From CAZNOG01 sp964574635 (GTDB taxonomy: Bacteria > Bacteroidota > Bacteroidia > Flavobacteriales_D > Cryomorphaceae): a stretch of DNA of 64,000 nucleotides. The position numbers and the translations under genes were made by a program. The DNA lies in NCBI GenBank assembly GCA_964574635.1, contig CAZNOG010000014.1:1-64000 (forward strand). Reading direction: 5' to 3'. The notes beneath the pieces are model-generated. The model did not search any database and was not told the origin of the DNA. It saw nothing but the letters and a program-made list of their open reading frames with translations. Below are positions 25,239 through 34,600 of the stretch, in pieces. How positions within the stretch are numbered: position 1 is the first letter of the stretch; each line of letters begins with the position of its first letter.

Positions 25239-27671
25239 TTACCCTTCCTCGGGCAATCCTTTCAGGTGAATTTCCTTGACGGCGATGTTCACGTAATCGG
25301 CGAATTGGACCAAGCGCCATTTCAACGCATCTGAAATTTCGGGCGGCATGTTTTCGAGGTACTGAAAAACGACTTCCTGGATGACGTTCAACTCGGGATT
25401 TACGCCCACCCGGTCCAAGAGCTCCAGCACTTTTCCCACATTGTCCAACAGCTCTTCCACGCGAGCTTCGTTCTCCGTGGTCAAGGGGCCGAGGGAGCGA
25501 ATCAGGGCGTTCAATTTCTCCGCGCAAACGAATTCGAGTTCTTCGTGGTCCATGTTGAAACCCCATTGCTTGATGTCGGCCACGATGCGCCGCAATTGGG
25601 AGATGTCGATTTTCGACTTATCGGAATAAAAGAGGGCGCGCAACTCGTTGTTGAGCACCATTTCCAAATTCCTCACCAAGATTCGCGGTGGATTCAGACC
25701 CGAACCCCGCATGACGTTGAGCAGGTTAAAATTCCGGTTGTTGATCTTTCGGTACGACTCCGCCGCAGACCTCTCCCCTTCTTCCACCAGAGGTTTCAGC
25801 ATGGCGATGCGTTCGTCTTTGAACATGTCGAAAAAAGAAAAGCTCCGCTGCTCGGGGTAGCGTTGGAACAGCTCCACGACTTTTGAAACATTTGAAGCGC
25901 GGAAGGCCTCGACGACCTCCTCGACGAAATTGTGGTACTCTTTTTCGGGAATGCGTGAAAAGGCTTTTCCGAGCAGGTGATGCTGACCCAGGTACAGTAC
26001 GATGTAGCTGAACTTTTTCTCGCTCAGCGTCACCCGGGAGCGCACATGGGTGCGGCCCACGACCAGGCGCTGCGAACCTTGTATGATGCGGCGGTAATGG
26101 GTGGACTTGGTGCGGTACTTAAACACCGATATTTCTTCCGGATCCTCCGCGAAAAGGGAAGACACGGCGTAGTGCATGCCGATTTTCGTCAACGTGAGTT
26201 TGGCCGGCTCGACCAGCTTCGCGTACACCTCGGCGCCGTTTTCGTACTCGGGGTGATTCGGTTCCATGGCCGACAGTTTCTCCATAAACCGAGCGTTCAC
26301 CGGTCGATCCGACAGCCCCGTCACGATTTGGATCGCACGGCACGCGTACTGCAAAACCTGAACGGTTTCTATTCCCGTGACTTCGTCGAAAAACCAAGCG
26401 CAACTCGTAAACATCAGCAGGCGCTGCCTCTGCATTTCCAGCAAGCGTAACACGCGTGTTTGCTCTTCTTCGCCGAGGGGTTGAAAGTGTGTTTGGAGAA
26501 ACTGCGTCAATCGCTCGTCGGTGTGATTCACCAGCAAATCGATGTAGAGGTTGCGCAAGGCCCACGGATCGGAATGGAAAGGCGTCATGTGCTTTTCGTA
26601 CACCTCATCCAATACGCCTCCGAGCCAATCCAACGCCTCCCTCAAGGGTTTGCGCCATTTTTGATTCCACTCGGGATACCCGCCGGAATTGCATCCGCAA
26701 TCGGAGCGCCAACGCTCTACGCCGTGCACGCAGCTCCACGAAGAGTTTTCGTGAATTCGGACTTCGTGGTTGGGAGGATACAATTCGAGATACCGGCCGT
26801 AGTTGATCAGTTCGCCTTCCTCGCCCTTGACGATATAATCCAGGCAATAGGCCAGCGCCATGTCGCCGTGCCGATGGTGATGCCCATAACTCTCGCCGTC
26901 GGTCGCGATGTGGACGAGTTGTGCCTCTTCCCGGTCGTCGAATCCTTCCAACAGCGAATGCGCGAAGGATTGCCCGTCGTTCAGCACCCCTTTGAAAGCC
27001 ACCGCTTCGGACAAGGCGCCGTCGTAGAAAAACAGATTGATTTCCCGGCCCGAAGGCAGCTTGTAGAGGTAGGGCCTTCGTGTATCGATGCCTTCAGCCC
27101 ATTCCCCTCCGGCCAGTGGACGGAAAGCCTCAGCCTGCCGTGGAGCCAAAATGGTGAATCGGATTCCGTTTTCCGCGAGCACTTCCAGGGTTTCGGTGTC
27201 GACCGCGGTTTCGCCCAGCCACATACCTTCGGGTTCCCGACCGAAGCGGTGTCGGAAATCGGCCATACCCCACTTGACTTGGGTTTCCTTGTCGCGCCGA
27301 CTCGCCAGCGGCATGATGACGTGGTTGTACACCTGTGCGATGGCGGAACCGTGGCCGCCGAATCGTTCCACGCTCAATCGATCGGCTTCGAGGATTCGCG
27401 CGTAAGTCACCGGCCTGTGCTCTTCCATCCAGTGCAACAAGGTTGGCCCGAAGTTGAAACTCATTTGGGCGTAGTTGTTCACGATGTCGACGATGCGGTC
27501 TTCTTCGTTCAGGATGCGGGACACTCCGTTGGGGTCGTAGCATTCGGCGGATATCCTTTCGTTCCAATCGTGGTACGGGGCGGCCGATTCCTGGTATTCG
27601 ATCTTCTCGAGCCACGCGTTCTCACGCGGAGGTTGATAGAAATGTCCGTGGACACAGATGTATTTTTTCAT
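25239..27671 (-). CDS. GH57-like glycoside hydrolase with DUF3536
   Basis: An 810-residue cytosolic protein beginning MKKYICVHGHFYQPPRENAW, the HxHxYQPPR start typical of GH57-type enzymes. The (beta/alpha)7 barrel covers roughly residues 1-340, with the candidate nucleophile region EGMWLGETAVD (about 168-178), and DUF3536 covers much of the remainder, ending in a helical part. GH57 members act on alpha-glucans such as glycogen or starch as amylases or branching enzymes; the specificity here is unknown. No signal peptide. Alone, convergent with korB and divergent from the SDR gene. Confidence 0.88.
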   Translation of the reverse strand: MKKYICVHGHFYQPPRENAWLEKIEYQESAAPYHDWNERISAECYDPNGVSRILNEEDRIVDIVNNYAQMSFNFGPTLLHWMEEHRPVTYARILEADRLSVERFGGHGSAIAQVYNHVIMPLASRRDKETQVKWGMADFRHRFGREPEGMWLGETAVDTETLEVLAENGIRFTILAPRQAEAFRPLAGGEWAEGIDTRRPYLYKLPSGREINLFFYDGALSEAVAFKGVLNDGQSFAHSLLEGFDDREEAQLVHIATDGESYGHHHRHGDMALAYCLDYIVKGEEGELINYGRYLELYPPNHEVRIHENSSWSCVHGVERWRSDCGCNSGGYPEWNQKWRKPLREALDWLGGVLDEVYEKHMTPFHSDPWALRNLYIDLLVNHTDERLTQFLQTHFQPLGEEEQTRVLRLLEMQRQRLLMFTSCAWFFDEVTGIETVQVLQYACRAIQIVTGLSDRPVNARFMEKLSAMEPNHPEYENGAEVYAKLVEPAKLTLTKIGMHYAVSSLFAEDPEEISVFKYRTKSTHYRRIIQGSQRLVVGRTHVRSRVTLSEKKFSYIVLYLGQHHLLGKAFSRIPEKEYHNFVEEVVEAFRASNVSKVVELFQRYPEQRSFSFFDMFKDERIAMLKPLVEEGERSAAESYRKINNRNFNLLNVMRGSGLNPPRILVRNLEMVLNNELRALFYSDKSKIDISQLRRIVADIKQWGFNMDHEELEFVCAEKLNALIRSLGPLTTENEARVEELLDNVGKVLELLDRVGVNPELNVIQEVVFQYLENMPPEISDALKWRLVQFADYVNIAVKEIHLKGLPEEG

Positions 27672-27896
27672 TGCAAAGCTTTGCGATCACCGCGTGTACG
27701 GGTGAAAAGGATCTTCGTTTTTTCACGCCACGGCGAGTATTCGGGGGTGTTTCGTTTCGTACCCCAAGGTACGTTTTCGGGTGGCAACGCCGCCGCGGAG
27801 ACAATTTTAATACAAACGGCGTCGCGCGCAAAACCTTGTAGATATGGAGGCGTTCCGCCTTCATTCGGTTGAGGAATTTAATCCTAATTTCACGCC

Positions 27897-28916
27897 GTGA
27901 TACTGGTAACGGGAAGTACAGGGATTGTAGGCAGCAGGCTGACTTTCGACCTACTGAACAAGGGGGAAAAGGTGAGGGCCCTGAAGCGACCGGATTCGGA
28001 TACCGAGTTCGTGCGCCGCGTATTTCGATTCTACGAGGCGGAGCGGGGTGAGGAACTTTTCGATCGCATCGAGTGGGTGGACGGCGACATTTTGGAATTG
28101 GACTCTCTCGAAGTGGCCATGCGCGGAGTTCATACCGTGTATCACACGGCCGCCTTGGTGTCTTACGCCGGGAGTGACCGGCAAAAGTTGGCCATCATCA
28201 ACGGCGACGGCACGGCCAACGTGGTCAATCAAGCCGTCGCATCGGGCGTGGAGCGTTTTTGCCACGTGAGTTCGGTGGCCGCTCTGGGCAGCACCGACGA
28301 CGGCTCGCCAATCGACGAGTCGACGCCGAGGAACACCATGGATTCCCGTTCGTTTTACGGTATTACCAAGTACATCGCCGAGCGGGAGGTGTGGAGAGCA
28401 TCCGCGGAGTCGGGCCTGTCGATGGTGATCGTAAACCCCTCGATCATTTTGGGGCCGGCGCGGTCGGACCAGAGCAGCGGTATGCTGTTTTCCACGTTGC
28501 GCAAAGGATTGGCCTACTACCCCCCGGGTTGCACGGGCATCGTGGATGTACGCGACGTCTCGCGCATGGCGATTGAACTCGCCGAAAGCGACGTGCGGAG
28601 CGAGCGATTCTTGCTGAACTCCGAAAACATCACTTACAGGAAATTACTGGAACTTTCAGCAGAGGTTTTCGGCCACGCCAAACCCAAAATTCGAGTGGGG
28701 TTCGGCGCGCTCGAAGCCGCGTGGGTGGCCTCGGGCATCGTTTCGGCGATATCGGGAAATCGGGCCAAAATAACCAGGGAAACCGCGCGGAGCGCCACTC
28801 GTAACACGCGGTACAACTCCGAGAAGGTGAGGGAAACGCTGAACACCGGGTTTATCACCGTGGAAGAATGCCTGAAATACTTCGCTCCCTTCTATCGATC
28901 TTCGGGAAAAGGATAA
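27897..28916 (+). CDS. NAD(P)-dependent epimerase/dehydratase (extended SDR)
   Basis: A 339-residue extended short-chain dehydrogenase. The Rossmann start TGSTGIVGSRL (residues 5-15) carries the GxxGxxG coenzyme loop, and the catalytic YGITK (YxxxK, about 156-160) follows a conserved SSVAALG Ser. No signal peptide. The start is GTG 27897, since MILVTGSTG must begin there. In Bacteroidota such proteins are annotated only as NAD-dependent epimerase/dehydratase; the substrate (a sugar nucleotide, sterol or flavonoid-like ketone) is not deducible. Its end faces the DUF4296 gene across 69 bp containing the dispersed word. Confidence 0.88.
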   Translation: MILVTGSTGIVGSRLTFDLLNKGEKVRALKRPDSDTEFVRRVFRFYEAERGEELFDRIEWVDGDILELDSLEVAMRGVHTVYHTAALVSYAGSDRQKLAIINGDGTANVVNQAVASGVERFCHVSSVAALGSTDDGSPIDESTPRNTMDSRSFYGITKYIAEREVWRASAESGLSMVIVNPSIILGPARSDQSSGMLFSTLRKGLAYYPPGCTGIVDVRDVSRMAIELAESDVRSERFLLNSENITYRKLLELSAEVFGHAKPKIRVGFGALEAAWVASGIVSAISGNRAKITRETARSATRNTRYNSEKVRETLNTGFITVEECLKYFAPFYRSSGKG

Positions 28917-28949
28917 GCGGAATGTGTACGGGTTTTGACCGATGCGAGT

Positions 28950-28966
28950 CACACCCACAAAAACCC
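28950..28966 (+). repeat. Dispersed 17-bp word, copy 3
   Basis: CACACCCACAAAAACCC in the 69-bp gap between two convergent genes (SDR and DUF4296 lipoprotein). Confidence 0.7.
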
Positions 28967-28985
28967 AAAACACCCCCTACGTCCA

Positions 28986-29435
28986 TCACTTTTTTCGGAT
29001 GAGGCTGCGGTACACCGAATCGCGGTGCGCCTCCAAGGCCTTGTTGGTGCTGTCGCGCTTGGTCATCTCGTCTTCTTGGTACTCCCTTTTCACCACCACT
29101 TCGAGGGTCACCAGGCTGTCTATCACCTGCTCGTAGATGTCTTTCATCAGATCGGGGTGCTCGGTGTAGTACCCGAAGGTCTTCTCGAATGTGGATCGCG
29201 TGACGCCGTGCTTGCGGAAGATTTCGTCGTAGAGCTCCGCCATGTCGATCGAGGTTTCCCGCCGGGGGCCGAGCTTGTGCACGCGCATGGCTTCGATGAG
29301 CTGCACGTCTACCATGATGCGCGCGAATTGGTCTTCGTCGAGGACGTCGGGGGGCGGAGCCTCGCGCTTTTGGGGCACGCAGGCGGCGACGATCGTCAGG
29401 CACAGCGCCAACACCCATGTACTCAACCCTTTCAT
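28986..29435 (-). CDS. DUF4296-family lipoprotein
   Basis: From ATG 29435 (MKGLSTWVLALCLTIVAACV) the product is 149 residues with the lipobox IVAAC (Cys near 19), then an acidic helical domain with VLDEDQFARIMVDVQLIEA and HGVTRSTFEKTFGYYTEHP, as in DUF4296. The function of DUF4296 is unknown; it is restricted to Bacteroidota. Its start overlaps the pyrC stop by 4 nt (ATGA), so it is translated with pyrC. This mannosyltransferase - pyrC - DUF4296 order recurs in Flavobacteriales by my recollection. Confidence 0.85.
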   Translation of the reverse strand: MKGLSTWVLALCLTIVAACVPQKREAPPPDVLDEDQFARIMVDVQLIEAMRVHKLGPRRETSIDMAELYDEIFRKHGVTRSTFEKTFGYYTEHPDLMKDIYEQVIDSLVTLEVVVKREYQEDEMTKRDSTNKALEAHRDSVYRSLIRKK

Positions 29436-30769
29436 CTGTCGAAAATCAGTCTTTTGCCCCGAATCTCGTCGTTGATCCGGCCCTCGTGGTACACCCTCTG
29501 TCCATTGATCCACGTGGATGAAATTTTGGTGCGGAAACGGTGGCCTTCAAAAGGGCTCCACCCACACTTGGACAGGATTTGTTCGCGGGCAACTTCCGTG
29601 CCGCCGTGGGGGTCCACCAACACCAAGTCGGCGTAATAACCTTCGCGGATAAATCCCCGCCGGTCGACGGCGAAGAGCAGCGCCGGATTGTGGGCGGTTT
29701 TCGTCACCACTTCTTCGGGTTTGAACACTCCGTCGGCGGCAAGATCGAAGAGCGCGGGCAGGGCGTATTGCACCAACGGGCCGCCGGAAGGTGCGGAAAA
29801 GTAGGGTTGTTTTTTTTCTTGTTTTGTGTGTGGGGCGTGGTCGGTCGCGATCACGTCAATGCGTCCATCGACAACCGCTTGCCGGATCCCCGATCGGTCT
29901 TGCGCCGTTTTGATGGCGGGATTCCACTTTATGAACGCACCTTTTTCCCGGTAATCTTCGTCGGAGAACCAGAGGTGATGCACGCACGCCTCGGCGGTGA
30001 TTTTCTTTTCCTCCAAGGGGATGTCATTGCGGAAGAGGTTGGTTTCCCTCGCGGTGGAAATGTGCAACACGTGCAATCTGGCCCCGAACTTCTCGGCGAG
30101 TTCCACAGCCCGGGATGAACTTCGGTAGCACGCCTCCTCCGACCGGATGAAGGGGTGCGCCGACATGGGCACGTCTTCGCCGTATTTGTCGAGAAATTCC
30201 TTCATATTGCGACGTATCAACGGTTCGTCTTCGCAGTGCGTCGCGATGAGGGTCGGGCTTTCTCGAAAGATCGCCTCGAGGGTGGATTCTTCGTCGACGA
30301 GCATATTTCCGGTAGACGAACCCATGAAGACCTTGACGCCGCACACCGTGCGCGGATCGGTTTTGACGACCTCGGCGATGTTGTCGTTGGAGGCGCCCAT
30401 GTAGAAGGAAAAATTGGCGCAACTTACGGCGGCGGCCCTATCGTACTTTTCTTCGAGCAGGCTTATGGACAGCGTATTGGGAACGGTGTTGGGCATTTCC
30501 ATAAAGGAGGTAATCCCCCCCGCTACGGCGGCACGGCTCTCGGTGGTCAAATCGGCTTTGTGCGTGAGACCCGGCTCGCGAAAGTGAACTTGGTCATCGA
30601 TCATTCCCGGCACCAGATACTTGCCCTTGGCATCGATCACGTTCACGCCGGGTTCTATCCGGATGTCCTCACCGATTTTCTCGATGAATTCACCGTCGAT
30701 CAACACATCCAGAGTTCGAATCCGACCTTCGTTGATCACTTCGGCTCCGCGTATCAGTGTCTTTGCCAT
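29432..30769 (-). CDS. pyrC: Dihydroorotase
   Basis: A 445-residue amidohydrolase that closes N-carbamoyl-L-aspartate to dihydroorotate in pyrimidine synthesis. The metal motif of the barrel is DDQVHFREPG (about residues 58-67, HxR), with GVKVFMGSSTGNML carrying the candidate carbamylated Lys, and later HCEDE, VLHIST and IATDHAPH. The length fits the class I (type 1) dihydroorotases. It overlaps the upstream mannosyltransferase gene by 16 nt and the downstream lipoprotein by 4 nt. Hydantoinase activity is the main alternative, but the motifs favour dihydroorotase. Confidence 0.92.
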   Translation of the reverse strand: MAKTLIRGAEVINEGRIRTLDVLIDGEFIEKIGEDIRIEPGVNVIDAKGKYLVPGMIDDQVHFREPGLTHKADLTTESRAAVAGGITSFMEMPNTVPNTLSISLLEEKYDRAAAVSCANFSFYMGASNDNIAEVVKTDPRTVCGVKVFMGSSTGNMLVDEESTLEAIFRESPTLIATHCEDEPLIRRNMKEFLDKYGEDVPMSAHPFIRSEEACYRSSSRAVELAEKFGARLHVLHISTARETNLFRNDIPLEEKKITAEACVHHLWFSDEDYREKGAFIKWNPAIKTAQDRSGIRQAVVDGRIDVIATDHAPHTKQEKKQPYFSAPSGGPLVQYALPALFDLAADGVFKPEEVVTKTAHNPALLFAVDRRGFIREGYYADLVLVDPHGGTEVAREQILSKCGWSPFEGHRFRTKISSTWINGQRVYHEGRINDEIRGKRLIFDR

Positions 30770-31482
30770 TTTCTGCTTCTGAATCTCATTTTGAGCACGC
30801 CGAGAAAGGCCTCGGTAAAAATGTTCATGCTCATTTTGCTTTGGCCTACTTTGCGGTCCACAAAGGTGATGGGCACTTCCACGAGCTTAAAACCGTGACG
30901 GATGGCCGCGTATTTCATTTCTATCTGGAAGGCGTAACCCACGAATTCGATTTGATCGAGGTTGATGGTTTCCAGCACCTCCCTGCGATAACACACGAAC
31001 CCCGCGGTGGAATCCGCGATGGGCACCCAAAGAATCAACCTGACATACAGCGACGCGAGGTAGGACATGGCGATTCGCAAGAACGGCCAGTTTTCAACTT
31101 TCCCTCCTTTGATGTAGCGGGAACCCACGCTCAGATGACCTCCTTCCCGTTCACAAGCCTCACGCAGTCTGGGAAGGTCGCTCGGAGAATGGGAAAAATC
31201 GGCGTCCATTTCGAACACATAGGCGTACTCTCGTGCGAGTGCGTACCGAAAACCGGCGATGTACGCCGTTCCGAGGCCGTCTTTGGTTTTGCGCTCCAAT
31301 AAATGAATGCGCCCGGGGTACTCTGTTTGTTTTTGCCGGACGATGTTCGCGGTACCGTCCGGGCTGTTGTCGTCCACCACCAATATGTCGAAAGTCATGG
31401 CCAAGGACTGTACCGCATCGATGATTCTACCGATGTTGCCCTTTTCATTGTAAGTGGGGATGATGACGAGGTTTGAGGCCAA
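30754..31482 (-). CDS. Polyprenol-monophosphomannose synthase-like GT2 glycosyltransferase
   Basis: A 242-residue GT2 enzyme resembling dolichol-phosphate mannose synthase. It shows IIPTYNE (8-14), VVDDNSPDGTA (35-45), the DxD-type EMDADFSH (about 91-98) and the C-terminal EVPITFVDRKVGQSKMS. There are no transmembrane anchor segments, so it would act at the cytoplasmic face, charging a polyprenyl phosphate with a sugar (mannose or glucose). Glycosylation of secreted proteins is known in this phylum and is one possible use. The start is ATG 31482. It leads the three-gene unit with pyrC and DUF4296. Confidence 0.9.
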   Translation of the reverse strand: MASNLVIIPTYNEKGNIGRIIDAVQSLAMTFDILVVDDNSPDGTANIVRQKQTEYPGRIHLLERKTKDGLGTAYIAGFRYALAREYAYVFEMDADFSHSPSDLPRLREACEREGGHLSVGSRYIKGGKVENWPFLRIAMSYLASLYVRLILWVPIADSTAGFVCYRREVLETINLDQIEFVGYAFQIEMKYAAIRHGFKLVEVPITFVDRKVGQSKMSMNIFTEAFLGVLKMRFRSRKWQRH

Positions 31483-31676
31483 TGAAAATTTTTGGCTAAG
31501 ATAACGGAATTGGGCCTTTGAGCGGCCTCAATTTTCATTCCTGACAAAGTTTAACGCCTTCCACACATACATCCAAAATCTTCCCAACGGACTAAGGTCA
31601 AAAGGATTGCCCGTCTTCGACAAGTCACTTCGGGGGGACGACACCACTGAGGGAGGCAGCCGGACCGGATTGCAGC

Positions 31677-34600
31677 CTATCGGATCAGGGTGACCCTGCC
31701 GGTGCGGTACACTCGCTCCGTACTTTCGGGAATATCGGCCACGATGTGCCACACGTACACACCCGGCGGGGCGAAATACTCGCTCCGTCCTTGGCTTCCA
31801 TTCCACTTACCGTCCACGTCGTTGGTCTCGAACACCACGTTGCCTTCCCGGTCCACGATCCAAAAGCGATAATTCCTCGCATCGACGTACACCATCTGAG
31901 GGTAAAACAAGTCGTTCAGGCCGTCTCCGTCGGGAGTGAATGCATTCGGAACGAAAAAGTGCGGTTGACCATCGACCGTGATAATCCTGCAAGCGGTATC
32001 CACGCAGCCACTTCCACCCAAGGTCACGAGACAAACCTCGTACTCTCCCCCCTCTTCTTCCGGGAATCTGTAACGGAAATTGCGCTCCGTAGACACCAAG
32101 GCCGAATCGATGGTCCACCGCCATTCTTCCCCACCGGTGGAGGTGGAGTTGAAAAACACGGTGGAATTGGTGGAGGAGGGTTTTGTGGGTGAGACTTCGA
32201 AACGGGAAGTCACGGCATATACCGCAAGCGGCTCTTCAGCCACAGATTGCGAAGTACAGCCCTGGGGAGAAGTGGCCGTGAGAGACACGGTATAGACGCC
32301 CGATTCCGGGTAGGTTTCAAAGACGACGTGTTCTTGGCCTTCCCGATCATTTCTACCGGTGGACCAATGGTACGTCGCGCCGGGGTAGGGCTGGTCGACG
32401 TGCAGACTCACGTCCAACGGCGCGCATCCTTCGAGGGAGGAAATCGAGAATTCGGAAGACGGTTTTCCGAAAACTTCCAGGTACCCCGACAGGGTATCCG
32501 AACACCCGGCGGTGTTTGTTCCGATGAGCATGTACTCGCCGGAAACGGTAGCGAGTGTGTATGGAGTCGCGGAGAAGGGGTCGTCGAACATAAGGTGGGG
32601 CAACCATTCGTACGTCTCGGCTCCGTAACCGATCATGGTGACGAACTCACCCTCGCAGGACTGCTCCGGGGCGATCACCTGCAATTGGGGAATGGGGTAG
32701 ACTTCCACCCTCACCGTATCGCGGTCTGAACAATGCGCGGTGGACGCTTCGAGAATCAAGACCACGGTTTGGGGATAATATCCCGGGTTGAGCATTGTGA
32801 ACGACGTTTGCGACGCAGAGGGATGGAGCGCCCCCGGCGATCCCGACCACGAGTAGCTCACTCCCGGTTCGGGCATCATGCCCAGCAATAGCGTATCGCC
32901 GGTGCACACGGTAAGGTCTTCGCCGGCATCGACGGAGGGAATATCGTATGCGTCGAGAGTGAAAGAGATGGAAGTATCCGACGTGCAATACTCATCCGCG
33001 ATTTCGTGGATATCGTAAGATCCCGGGGCAACCACCGCAATGGCGGTATCGCCGGTGACGGAGTACTCGCCGAAGTCCTGCCCGTCTTTCATGATGGCGA
33101 AGCTCACGGCACCGTATCCGGTCACGTCGAGCTCCAAAAGTGCGGTTTCCTCTCCGCACACGAAAGGCTCCACCTCGGCCTCCATTTGAGGCAGGCTCCG
33201 AAAATCGATATTCCCCGATCCCCAAACCAGTCCTTCGCAATACTCTGACTGCGTGGAAATGGGAATGAAAGCGCCCGAATCGGAAATAAGAATCTGCACG
33301 GAACTCATGCCGTAGGGAATGGTGTGGTACTCACCTCCCATGGAATACGTGAACGTCTGTGGAAAATCCCCGCTCATGTCGACGTGCACCTCGGCGGTGT
33401 CGCCGGGGCAAATGGTGTAATCGAAGTCGATGAACACTTCGGGTATGGCGTGGAAAATCACCGGTTGACTTTGGGAAATGGAGATTTGGGGGTGATTCAT
33501 ATCGATTCCGTCTTCACCGTAATTTCCCGCCACCGCCGAGATATGATATACTTGCCCGTGTAATGCGGATTCGGGCATGGTGAACCGAGGTTCGTCGTTC
33601 CACGCGAGGATTTCGCCGGGCGACCCCGACACCCCGTCGTGAAGGATGTAGCGCAAACTGTCGTTGGCATCGAGGACGGGCGGTACCGACACTTGGGCAA
33701 AGGCGGTATCCAACCCGCAAACCCTCAACGTATCGTGCGCCATGACGCCCGCGAAGGTGATCACCTCGCAAAAAGCGGTTCCCGTCAACGTGTCAGCCGG
33801 GCAAACGCCCCCGTTGCCGAACCAGAGTTGCACGGGGGATTCTGAAGGCAAGGGGTGGGATTGGAAATAATCGTCTTCGAGAGTACCATCCAACCCCTGC
33901 ACCGTCCAGGTGGATGGGTCGCCCCCCGAAATTTCGAAGTCCACGGTAAATTCCCCGTCCCGGTCCGTGCATATCCATTGTGGATTTTCAATCACCGGCG
34001 CCTCGTCAAAGCGCACCCAAGCGGTATCGGTTGCGGTGCAGCCCAAGTTGCTTTCCACGGCGACCAGCGGAAACAGTCCGTAGGCATCCGCCGAGATGAC
34101 AGCATCTGGTTCCGAAGGAGAGTTGGTGTGGACGGGCGGATTTAAATTCCAGGCAAAGAGCCCAATCGAAGCCGTAGCATTCGGTTGGAAAGTCAATCCG
34201 CATACTGCGGTGTCCGAACCGGCGTGGGGAGTGGGCATTTCGACGAAGGTCACGGTCGCGGAGGCCGTAGTCACGCACCCCACGCCATATTCGGCGGATA
34301 CCGACATGTCGTACGTTCCTCCCGCGGGGACGCTCATGGTGGTAGATGGAGAGTCGGGATTGTCGAAGAACCCTTCGGTGCAAACCCAGGAATAGGCATC
34401 GGCTTCCCCGCCGGCGTTCACTTCCGCGCTCAGTCCGCACACCGTGTCGGGGGCGACGATGTACGTTTCAATTGGATCGAATAGGGAGATATTCATTGCG
34501 GCATCCACGCTGCATCCATATCCGTTGTCCGCGGTAAGCGACAATTCCGTGGTTCCGGTCGGTCCGGTGACCGAGATCAAACCGTCGCCCCAGTGATCGA

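Noticed and set aside
32181..32193. Word copy in the giant adhesin gene
   Set aside because: 12 of 13 bases match, so it is listed as a near copy, not as an exact one.
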